NCBI GenBank assembly: GCA_036645955.1 | Contig: JAVXND010000016.1 | Location: forward strand, 1 to 52,667 | Origin: Limiplasma sp036645955 | Lineage (GTDB): Bacteria; Bacillota; Clostridia; Christensenellales; Aristaeellaceae | Length of the DNA stretch: 52,667 nucleotides | Direction of reading: 5' to 3' | Notes under the pieces: model-generated | The model's database searches: none | What the model was told of the DNA's origin: nothing | What the model saw: only the letters and a program-made list of their open reading frames with translations | Part shown: positions 41,968 to 49,338 of the stretch, in pieces | Layout of the letters: every line of letters begins with the position of its first letter | Position numbering within the stretch: the first letter of the stretch is position 1 | Translations under genes and position numbers: made by a program

Positions 41968-43001
41968 AACAGCTTTGTGAGCTTCAAGGCATCAGCGGGC
42001 GTGAAGAGCTTGTGCGCATGGCCATTTACCGCGAATGTGTTGAAACCCTCGGCGAAAAAAACGTGCTGATTGACCGCATGGGCAACGTGATTGCCCGCAA
42101 AAGCGGCCGCAATGAAAAAGCCCCTCATGTCATGCTCTGCGCACACATGGACGAGGTTGGGCTCATGGTCGTTTCCGCCACCGACGATGGTTTGCTCCGC
42201 GTGTGCGCGATTGGCGGCATTGACTCGCGCGTGCTGGTAAGCAAGCGCGTAAAGGTTGGCTACGCCTTGCCCGCCAAGGATGGAAAGCCTGCCGCAGCCC
42301 CGCTAAACGGTGTAATCGGTGCCATGGCCATCCATCAGCAAACGGCGGAGGATCGTAAAAAGGTACTGCCCATTGAACAGCTCTATGTGGACATCGGCGC
42401 AAAGGACAAGGCCGAGGCGCTTGAAAAAGCCCCCGCTGGCACGCCCATCACCTTTGACACCGCCTTCACCCCCTTTGGGCAGGATAAGCTTTTGGCCCGC
42501 GCACTGGATGACCGTGTGGGCTGTTACAACCTGCTCCGCCTGCTAAGCGCAGAGGTTTCAGGCGATACCGATTTCGTTTTCAGCTGTCAAGAAGAGGTGG
42601 GCTGTCGCGGCGCAACGGGCGCGGCTTTCCGCCTACAGCCCGATATTGCCCTTGCGCTGGAGGGCACCACCGCAAGCGACACAGGCGACACCCCCGAGGC
42701 ACAGCGGGTTTGCGCCGTTGGGGAGGGTGTGGCCATCAGCTTTATGGACAATGCCTCCATTGCCAACCCCGCGCTGTTTCAGCAAATGCTTGCCTTGGCA
42801 AAGGCTTCCCATATTCCGCATCAAGTGAAAAAAAGCGTGAGCGGCGGCAACGAGGGCGGCACCCTGCAACGCACAGCTGGCGGCGCAAGGGTTTGCGTGC
42901 TCAGCGTCCCCTGCCGCTACATTCATAGCCCCTCCACCGTTTGCTCCGCAAGCGATGTGGACGCTCAATATGCTTTGGCAAAAGCCTTTTTAGAAAAATA
43001 A
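41958..43001 (+). CDS. M42 family metallopeptidase 2
   Basis: 347 residues. Metal and catalytic motifs are all present: CAHMDEVGLMV (His, Asp), ALDDRVGCY (bridging Asp), SCQEEVGCRG (two Glu), ALEGTTASDTGDTP (Glu replaces the common Asp ligand, as in other M42 members) and RYIHSPSTV (His). It starts 10 bases inside the previous gene, so it is translated by coupling. It is clearly a different subgroup from M42-1 and M42-3, so these are not recent duplicates. Confidence 0.87.
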   Translation: MELKQLCELQGISGREELVRMAIYRECVETLGEKNVLIDRMGNVIARKSGRNEKAPHVMLCAHMDEVGLMVVSATDDGLLRVCAIGGIDSRVLVSKRVKVGYALPAKDGKPAAAPLNGVIGAMAIHQQTAEDRKKVLPIEQLYVDIGAKDKAEALEKAPAGTPITFDTAFTPFGQDKLLARALDDRVGCYNLLRLLSAEVSGDTDFVFSCQEEVGCRGATGAAFRLQPDIALALEGTTASDTGDTPEAQRVCAVGEGVAISFMDNASIANPALFQQMLALAKASHIPHQVKKSVSGGNEGGTLQRTAGGARVCVLSVPCRYIHSPSTVCSASDVDAQYALAKAFLEK

Positions 43002-43038
43002 GAAACGGATGACAAAATAAGAAACGAGGGATATTTCC

Positions 43039-44025
43039 ATGTTTGAGCTTATCAAGCAATTGGTTGATCTTTATGGCGCTTCTGGCCACGAGCAAGGCGT
43101 AGCGGATGCCATTGAAGCGCTTCTGCGCGGCAAGGCAGATACTTTTGTGCGCGATGCCATGGGCAACCTCATCTGCGAAAAACGCGGCACCGATCCCACG
43201 GGCAAGCGCATCATGCTTTCCGCACATATGGATCACATTGGTTTTATTGTGGTAGCCGCCGAAAAAGAGGGCTTTTTGCGCGTGATGCCCGTTGGCGGCA
43301 TTAACATGGCGGTCAGCCGCACACGCCACATCGTGTTTGGAAACGGTGTGCAGGGCGTGATTGTGCAGGAGCCTGTGCGCGAGGGCGAAACCCCCGCCAT
43401 GAAGCATCTGTTTGTGGACATCGGCGCGGCAGACGATGCGCAAGCCCTGCAAATGATTGAGCTGGGCGATGTGGCGGTTTACAGCAACGATTGCTTCCGC
43501 TTGGGCGAGCACCGCATTTCCGCACCCGCCATGGATGACCGCGTGGCTTGCGCTTTGCTGGTCAGCGTAATGCAAGCCTTGCCCGCCACCAAAAACACCA
43601 TCATCGCTGTTTTCTCCGCACAGGAGGAGGTGGGTTGCCGCGGCGCAAAAACCGCCGCCTACAGCGTAGAGCCCGATATTGGCATAGCGCTGGATGTAAC
43701 CGCCAACGGCGACACCCCCGAAACCAAGCTTCCTGCGGTACAGCTCGGGCAGGGCGTAGCGGTTAAAATCATGGATCGCGGCAGTATTTCCAATCCCGAA
43801 TTGGTTTGTGAACTGCTAGAAGCGGGCAAGCGCGCAGGCGTAAAAACCCAGCGCGAGGTGCTGCCCTTTGGCGCTACCGACGCTTCCGCCATACAGCTTT
43901 CGCGCGGCGGCGTAAGGGCGGGCACGCTGTCCATCCCCTGCCGCTATGTACACAGCGCATGCGAGGTTGTGGACCTGCGTGACTTGGAAGCGGCAAAGGC
44001 ACTGCTGCTTGCTTATTTGCAATAA
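43039..44025 (+). CDS. M42 family metallopeptidase 3
   Basis: 328 residues. Motifs: SAHMDHIGFIVV (His, Asp; the usual Glu after Asp is His, as in some FrvX/TET relatives), AMDDRVACA, SAQEEVGCRG, ALDVTANGDTP and RYVHSACEV. It is closest in text to M42-2 (shared QEEVGCRGA and GDTPE blocks). ATG at 43039 follows a weak ACGAGG box, and a spacer of 37 bp separates it from M42-2. It is the last gene of the operon, and a terminator follows. Confidence 0.87.
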   Translation: MFELIKQLVDLYGASGHEQGVADAIEALLRGKADTFVRDAMGNLICEKRGTDPTGKRIMLSAHMDHIGFIVVAAEKEGFLRVMPVGGINMAVSRTRHIVFGNGVQGVIVQEPVREGETPAMKHLFVDIGAADDAQALQMIELGDVAVYSNDCFRLGEHRISAPAMDDRVACALLVSVMQALPATKNTIIAVFSAQEEVGCRGAKTAAYSVEPDIGIALDVTANGDTPETKLPAVQLGQGVAVKIMDRGSISNPELVCELLEAGKRAGVKTQREVLPFGATDASAIQLSRGGVRAGTLSIPCRYVHSACEVVDLRDLEAAKALLLAYLQ

Positions 44026-44035
44026 AGCTTGTTTG

Positions 44036-44083
44036 GTAAAGAAACAGCAGATCGTGATGCTCACGGTCTGCTGTTTTCTTTAC
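44036..44083 (+). terminator. Operon terminator after M42-3
   Basis: GTAAAGAAACAGCAGA pairs with TCTGCTGTTTTCTTTAC with a one-base bulge, CGTGA/TCACG lies inside, and a T-rich right arm. It begins about ten bases after the stop. Confidence 0.85.
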
Positions 44084-44115
44084 AACATATATGGTTTATT
44101 TTAACCTCGATTTCA

Positions 44116-44145
44116 TTGACAAAGCCGAACCCAATCTGTTATACT
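44116..44145 (+). promoter_or_regulatory. ugp operon promoter
   Basis: -35 TTGACA (44116-44121), 18-bp spacer, -10 TATACT (44140-44145), about 75 bases before ugpB. The leader shows no clear operator. Confidence 0.7.
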
Positions 44146-44221
44146 CAATTCATAAGTTAAAGGTGGCCAATAACTTGAAGCACAATCGGCACGTTGCCGA
44201 AAAAAGAAAGGGTGGGATCTT

Positions 44222-45559
44222 ATGTTCCGTAAACTGGTCTCTATTCTGTTGGTATTGGTACTCTCCCTATCCCTGTGTTCCTTCGCTTCCGCGCAAGCAA
44301 TTCCCGAGGGCCGCCGTGTGGTTGAATTCTGGCACTGCTTTGGCGGTGTTATTGGGGATGCCATGCTTGCAACCGTCAACGCCTTTAACGAATCTCAAGA
44401 CAAGATTTTTGTAAATGCTACCTTCCAAGGCAGCTATGACGATACACTCACCAAGCTAAAGGCCGCCTTGCCTGCAGGCACCGGCCCCGATGTGTTCCAA
44501 ATGTTTGAATTGGGCACCTGCTTCCTTGCAAACACCGATTATTATGTCCCCTATCAGGATTTGCTTGAAAAAGATCCCTACATCTCCATTGATGACATTG
44601 AAGGTGTGCTTCGCAATTACTACACCGTCAACGGCAAAATGGTTTGCATCCCCATCAACCCTTCTTCCCCCATTATGTACTACAACAAGACCGCTTTTGA
44701 CAAGGCTGGCATTACCGAAATCCCCAAAACCTTTGACGAAATTGCCGCCATTGCCGAGCAGCTCACAAGCGTAGAAGGCAATCCCAAGTATGCCTTTGCC
44801 CCCTTCATTTACGGCTGGTTCTTTGAAAACTTCCTCACAGGCATGAGCGCCTACTATGTCAACAACGAAAACGGTCACGCCGATATCGCAACCGAAATTG
44901 ATTTTGACAAGAACGGCGCTGGCAAAGCCATTTTGGAAAAGTGGAAAGAACTGGTTGACAATGGCGTTATCTTCAACTTTGGCGCAGGCAGCACTGGCTC
45001 CGACGGCGCAAAGGCCTCCTTCATGGCTGGTGAGTCCGCCATCATTTTGCAGTCCACCGCTCAGCTGACCACCATCACTGGCGGCGCTGATTTCGAAGTC
45101 GGCTGTGCTTATCTGCCCCGCATTGCAGGCGAGGAGTTCCAAGGCGTTACCATCGGCGGCGCAAACCTATGGATTGTCAAAAACCCAGAAGAGCAAAGAG
45201 TGCAGGATGCATGGGAATTTGTCAAGTTCGCAACCTCCGCTGAAATGTCCGCTAAGTTCTCCATGGCCACTGGTTATTTTGCGGCCAATACCAAGGCGTA
45301 TGACATGGATTTCTATGTAGAATACCTAAAGCAAAACCCCAACGCGCAGGTTGCCTTGAACCAATTGCACGATTCACCCAAGACCAACGTAACCGCTGGC
45401 TCCAACGTCGGCGTTATGACAGACCTGCGTGCAAACTTCGAGCAGGTAATGGAATTGTATCTGCAGGGCGCTTACACCACAGAGGAAGCCCTTGCCGAAA
45501 TGGCCACCTTGGACAACGAAGCCATTGCCTACTACAACAAAACCGTTTATAACAAGTAA
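44222..45559 (+). CDS. ugpB: UgpB-like substrate-binding protein
   Basis: 445 residues of extracellular solute-binding family 1, nearest in text to UgpB (sn-glycerol-3-phosphate and glycerophosphodiesters). Signal peptide MFRKLVSILLVLVLSLSLCSF with ASA cut. The Cys there lacks a lipobox (Leu, not Gly/Ala, precedes it). Mature text has VEFWHCFGGVIGDAM, GPDVFQMFELGTCFLANT, PINPSSPIMYYNKTAFDKAG and GVTIGGANLWIVKN, matching UgpB blocks. ATG at 44222 follows AAAGGGTGGG. The ugpQ gene downstream supports glycerophosphodiesters as ligand, but another sugar cannot be excluded. Confidence 0.8.
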   Translation: MFRKLVSILLVLVLSLSLCSFASAQAIPEGRRVVEFWHCFGGVIGDAMLATVNAFNESQDKIFVNATFQGSYDDTLTKLKAALPAGTGPDVFQMFELGTCFLANTDYYVPYQDLLEKDPYISIDDIEGVLRNYYTVNGKMVCIPINPSSPIMYYNKTAFDKAGITEIPKTFDEIAAIAEQLTSVEGNPKYAFAPFIYGWFFENFLTGMSAYYVNNENGHADIATEIDFDKNGAGKAILEKWKELVDNGVIFNFGAGSTGSDGAKASFMAGESAIILQSTAQLTTITGGADFEVGCAYLPRIAGEEFQGVTIGGANLWIVKNPEEQRVQDAWEFVKFATSAEMSAKFSMATGYFAANTKAYDMDFYVEYLKQNPNAQVALNQLHDSPKTNVTAGSNVGVMTDLRANFEQVMELYLQGAYTTEEALAEMATLDNEAIAYYNKTVYNK

Positions 45560-45603
45560 TCGCAGATCTTTGTGAAATTGGCAGTTGTGCCTGATCACCT
45601 TGT

Positions 45604-45632
45604 GGGAGAGAGTGCAACATGTGCTCTCTCCC
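45604..45632 (+). terminator. Hairpin between ugpB and ugpA
   Basis: GGGAGAGAG (45604-45612) pairs with CTCTCTCCC (45624-45632), nine base pairs, without a T-run. As with the livJ-livH hairpin, it probably sets a higher dose of binding protein than permeases. The rest of 45560-45746 shows nothing else. Confidence 0.7.
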
Positions 45633-45746
45633 CTTCCTAACTGCTTTTATATGGCATATTTGGGCACAGCCCAGAGCCAGCCATCGCAGTATCAAAAGGA
45701 CATCGGCAACCCTACCTGCGTACATCAAAAAGTGAGGATGAGCATC

Positions 45747-46649
45747 ATGACGGTAGCATCCATCAAGCCGCTGAAACAAAAAAGCACGGGCAAAGAGAAA
45801 TGGCGCAAAATCACCCCCTATCTTTACATCGCCCCATCGCTGATTTTGTTTATCTTGTTTATTTTTTACCCCTTTACCAAAACGCTTTATTTAAGCCTGA
45901 ACCTGACAGATCAGGCAGGAGCGGCCATTCGTTTTATAGGTTTGGAAAACTACGCTACAGTCCTTCATTCCAAGGATTTTTGGTTTAGCCTTGGCGTATC
46001 CTTCAAATTTGCCGCAATGGTCGTCATCGGCACCCTCATTTTATCCACCTTCTGCGCATTAATCGCCAATGAGAGCTTTCGCGGCCGCGGCTTTGTGCGC
46101 ACGGTTTTTGCCATGCCCATGGCGGTATCCTCGGCATGCATCGCCGTTATTTGCACGTTTATCCTGCACCCAACCTCCATGGGGGTCATGAACTATATAC
46201 TGGGAACCAGCAACAAATGGCTAAAGGATTTTCGTTTGGCTCTGCCCTCCGTGGCTGGTGTAACCATTTGGATGAACATCGGCATGAACTATATTTTCAT
46301 TATCGCCGCACTGCAAAATGTGGATCACTCCCTGTATGAAGCCGCCGCCATTGAAGGGGTAAACACCTTTCAAAAGCACTGGCACATCACGTTGCCAAGC
46401 ATTTCCCCCACCATTTTCTTCCTGCTGATTATAGACGTAATCGGCTCCTTCCAATCCTACGCGCAAATCAACCTCATGACACAGGGCGGGCCTGGAAAGT
46501 ACACCCGCGTGATTGTGTACCAAATTTATTGGGAGGCGTTCCGCTCTAACCGTTACGGTACCGCCGCCACAATGTCGGTGCTTCTGTTCTTTGTACTGCT
46601 GATTTTAACGGTCATACAGTTCCGTGTTGAAAAGAAGGTGACCTACTAA
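45747..46649 (+). CDS. ugpA: ABC sugar permease UgpA type
   Basis: 300 residues with six helices of the MalF/UgpA class. The N-terminal basic tail is SIKPLKQKSTGKEKWRKITP, then YLYIAPSLILFILFIFYPF. The coupling EAA loop is in EAAAIEGVNTFQKHWHITLPSI and the last part has LMTQGGPGKYTRVIVYQIYWEAF. ATG at 45747 lies nine bases from GTGAGG; an ATG at 45738 overlaps this box. Its stop overlaps the ugpE start by one base (TAATG). Confidence 0.85.
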   Translation: MTVASIKPLKQKSTGKEKWRKITPYLYIAPSLILFILFIFYPFTKTLYLSLNLTDQAGAAIRFIGLENYATVLHSKDFWFSLGVSFKFAAMVVIGTLILSTFCALIANESFRGRGFVRTVFAMPMAVSSACIAVICTFILHPTSMGVMNYILGTSNKWLKDFRLALPSVAGVTIWMNIGMNYIFIIAALQNVDHSLYEAAAIEGVNTFQKHWHITLPSISPTIFFLLIIDVIGSFQSYAQINLMTQGGPGKYTRVIVYQIYWEAFRSNRYGTAATMSVLLFFVLLILTVIQFRVEKKVTY

Positions 46650-47473
46650 TGGTTGAGCGCAAGTCAAAAAAGATTGTGTATGCCATTTTGGGCTTTGCCA
46701 TCGCGCTTGTGATTCTTTCCCCCTTGCTGTACTGCTTTAGCGCGAGCTTTATGACGGAGCGTGAGCTGTATTCCAATCCGCCCAACTTCATCACCAAAAC
46801 GTTCTACTGGCAAAACTATCAGCAGGCCTTGGAAATGGCGCCTTTGTTTCGGTTTATTTTGAACTCTACCATTGTTGCCCTTGCCGCAACCAGCGCACAG
46901 CTCATTACGGGTTCGCTCGCCGGCTTTGCCTTTGGCTGTCTTAAATTCAAGGGTCAAAAGCTCCTGTTTATGCTGTTTTTGGCCACCATGATGATTCCTG
47001 GCCAAGCCATTATCATTGCCAATTACCTGACCATTGTGGATTTGAACCTCATTGATACCTTTGGCGCTTTGATTATTCCCTACATGACCAGCGCATTTTG
47101 CGTTTTCAACATGCGTCAAGCCTATTTGTCCCTGCCAAAGGATTTGATGGAGTCTGCCACCATTGACGGTGCAAATTCCTTCCAGTTTTTTACCCGCGTG
47201 GGTGTGCCGCTTACCCTGCCCTTTTTGGGCTCCTTGGGCATTTACACCTTCCTTTCCGTATGGAACCAATATCTATGGCCGTTGCTTGTTACCAACGCCA
47301 CGCCCATGCGCACGGTACAAATTGGCTTGGGCATGCTCCAAAACGCGGATGGTCAGTCCTATGGCCCCATCATGGCCGCCGCCATCATCGTGTTGGTGCC
47401 ATCGGTGCTGGTGTTTGTCATTGGCCAAAAGTCCTTAATCACAGGCTTAACCGCAGGCGCTGTGAAGGGCTAA
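46649..47473 (+). CDS. ugpE: ABC sugar permease UgpE type
   Basis: 274 residues, six helices of the MalG/UgpE class. It carries SFMTERELYSNPPNF (first outside loop), the coupling loop PKDLMESATIDGANSFQFFTRVGVPLTLP, VWNQYLWPLLVTN and the C-terminal GLTAGAVKG typical of this class. ATG at 46649 follows GAAAAGAAGGTG. The operon lacks a UgpC/MalK-type ATPase, so it probably uses a shared MsmX-like ATPase encoded elsewhere. Confidence 0.87.
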   Translation: MVERKSKKIVYAILGFAIALVILSPLLYCFSASFMTERELYSNPPNFITKTFYWQNYQQALEMAPLFRFILNSTIVALAATSAQLITGSLAGFAFGCLKFKGQKLLFMLFLATMMIPGQAIIIANYLTIVDLNLIDTFGALIIPYMTSAFCVFNMRQAYLSLPKDLMESATIDGANSFQFFTRVGVPLTLPFLGSLGIYTFLSVWNQYLWPLLVTNATPMRTVQIGLGMLQNADGQSYGPIMAAAIIVLVPSVLVFVIGQKSLITGLTAGAVKG

Positions 47474-47512
47474 CCATTTTTTGAAAAAACATTTTGAGGG
47501 GAGTCTTAAACC

Positions 47513-48331
47513 ATGGTAAAGGTACATGCGCACCGCGGTGCATCCGCTTATGCGCCGGAAAATACGCTCGCTTCTTTTCAGCTCGCTCACGATATGCATA
47601 GCGACGGCATTGAGTGTGACATTCATTTGACCGTTGACGGGGTTTTTGTGGTTTGCCACGATGAAACCATCGACCGCACCTCCACAGGCAGCGGACGCAT
47701 TGCCGAAATGAAGTATGCGGACATCATCAGTGAGGATTTCGGAAGCAAATACAGCGCGGCCTTTCGCGGGCAAACCGCGCCGACGCTTGAGCAAATGCTT
47801 GACATTGTGCGCGGCATGGACCCCATCAACATAGAAATCAAGGCCTTTGCAGGGGATGAAGATGCAGCGCTTCATCAGTTTTACGGCATACTCAAGCGTT
47901 ACGACGTGATTGCGCGCGTGATTGTTTCCAGCTTTAATGACCGCATTCTCAAAAGGCTCAAGGAGCTTCATGCCGATATCAAAACCGGCTACCTTTATGT
48001 CATCAGCGATGATATCCCCGCGCCCGTTCAAGCCAAAATTGACCAAATGAAGGAAAACGGAAGCGCAAACAAGCTTTCACCGCTTTATCGCGATTTGCTG
48101 ATTGCCAAAAAAGATGTGGTCAACTTTGCTTTGTCCCTGCATTGCGACGCTATTCATCCCTGCCTTACCTACCTTACGCAGGCAACCGTTGAGCAGGCGC
48201 ACGCAAAAAACATGCAGGTCAATTGCTGGACCCCAAATACACGCGAAGAAGTAGCGCACGGCCTGGCGCTCGGCTGTGATGGGATCATCACCAACCACCC
48301 GGATTGGGCATTGTCGTTGCTGGGCCGATAG
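47513..48331 (+). CDS. ugpQ: Glycerophosphodiester phosphodiesterase
   Basis: 272 residues, no signal peptide, so cytoplasmic like E. coli UgpQ. It splits glycerophosphodiesters to glycerol-3-phosphate and alcohol. Catalytic residues: HAHRGASAYAPENTLASF (His, Arg), IECDIHLTVDGVFVVCHDETIDRTS (Glu, Asp and second His), INIEIKAF (Glu-Lys) and, at the C-terminus, NCWTPNTREEV and GCDGIITNHPD. About 25 residues are inserted between residues 165 and 190 (KENGSANKLSPLYRDLLI). ATG at 47513 follows GAGGGGAG. Position directly after ugpE matches ugp operons. Confidence 0.9.
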   Translation: MVKVHAHRGASAYAPENTLASFQLAHDMHSDGIECDIHLTVDGVFVVCHDETIDRTSTGSGRIAEMKYADIISEDFGSKYSAAFRGQTAPTLEQMLDIVRGMDPINIEIKAFAGDEDAALHQFYGILKRYDVIARVIVSSFNDRILKRLKELHADIKTGYLYVISDDIPAPVQAKIDQMKENGSANKLSPLYRDLLIAKKDVVNFALSLHCDAIHPCLTYLTQATVEQAHAKNMQVNCWTPNTREEVAHGLALGCDGIITNHPDWALSLLGR

Positions 48332-48356
48332 TACCACAGCAATGCAGGAGGAAGCA

Positions 48357-49304
48357 ATGGAGAACCAAGAAGTTAGGTTTTATAAGCGTATGGCGCTATC
48401 CTTATCCGATCCCGAGCCCCTGCGATTGGTTGCACATGCCCTGTCTACAGAATTGCGCCTCCAAATTCTGCGGCTTCTCAATTTTCGTACCATGAATGTG
48501 GTGGAAATCGCCGCCGCCTTGAATGTGCCCGTATCCACCATCGCCATCAACATTGAAACGTTGGAAACCGCCCACCTCATTACTTCCGAGCAGGTGGCTG
48601 GCACCCGCGGCCGACAAAAGCGCTGCAACCGCGTTACCGATTCCATTTCGCTGGATCTCATGCTGCACAATACAAGCGTTGAGCAATCCGGCGCTATTTC
48701 CATGCCCATTGGCGCATTCAGCAGCTGCACAGGCATACAACCCTCCTGCGGGCTGGCTGGCACAATGGACTATCTTGGTTTGCAGGACGAACCGCTGTGC
48801 TTTTACTCCCCCGAGCGTTTAAACGCACAAATTGTCTGGTTCCGTCAAGGTTTTGTGGAATACCGTTTTCCCGTTATGCAGCTGCAAAAGCCGGGGCTTT
48901 ATAAGCTGGAAATCCTTTTTGAAGCCTGCTCCGAAGCCATTGGCTATGATAACCATTTCAAAAGCGATATCAGCGTTTTGGTCAACGGCCTCGAAATTGG
49001 CTGTTGGGAATCTCCAGGTGATTTTGGCGGACGCAAGGGCTTGTTAAACCCCGATTGGTGGCCTTCGTTCAGCTCGCAATACGGCATGCTCAAAAGCTGG
49101 CGCATAACAGAAGAAGGCACTTTTTTGGACAGTGTGCAGGTTTCATCGGTTACGCTTTCCGATTTAAAAATCAAAGAGCAAAACTACTTGAGCTTGCAAA
49201 TCGGGGTCAAGGCAGACGCTGTGCAGGCGGGCGGTGTCAACCTGTTCGGCCATGCCTTTGGGGACTTTCCGCAGGATATTTTGCTTCGGTATTATATTAC
49301 ATGA
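48357..49304 (+). CDS. ArsR-type HTH regulator with large C-terminal sensory domain
   Basis: 315 residues. Residues 20 to 95 form a winged helix (LRLVAHALSTELRLQILRLLNFRTMNVVEIAAALNVPVSTIAINIETLETAHLI) of the ArsR class. The remaining about 215 residues are rich in aromatic residues and beta-like (CFYSPERLNAQIVWFRQGFVEYRFPV, NHFKSDISVLVNGLEIGCWESPGDFGGRKG), resembling a jelly-roll carbohydrate-sensing domain. ATG at 48357 follows GGAGGAAG. Placement between ugpQ and a GH2 gene suggests it controls this operon in response to a glycan or its breakdown product. Similar clostridial regulators sit beside glycosidases; ligand unknown. Confidence 0.75.
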   Translation: MENQEVRFYKRMALSLSDPEPLRLVAHALSTELRLQILRLLNFRTMNVVEIAAALNVPVSTIAINIETLETAHLITSEQVAGTRGRQKRCNRVTDSISLDLMLHNTSVEQSGAISMPIGAFSSCTGIQPSCGLAGTMDYLGLQDEPLCFYSPERLNAQIVWFRQGFVEYRFPVMQLQKPGLYKLEILFEACSEAIGYDNHFKSDISVLVNGLEIGCWESPGDFGGRKGLLNPDWWPSFSSQYGMLKSWRITEEGTFLDSVQVSSVTLSDLKIKEQNYLSLQIGVKADAVQAGGVNLFGHAFGDFPQDILLRYYIT

Positions 49305-49338
49305 TTGATAATAAATACAAGCACGAGGTGACGCGCCC

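Noticed and set aside
44456..45142. 228-residue minus-strand ORF antisense to ugpB
   Set aside because: Gly/Val-rich shadow of the Ala/Asn-rich ugpB; no ribosome binding site.
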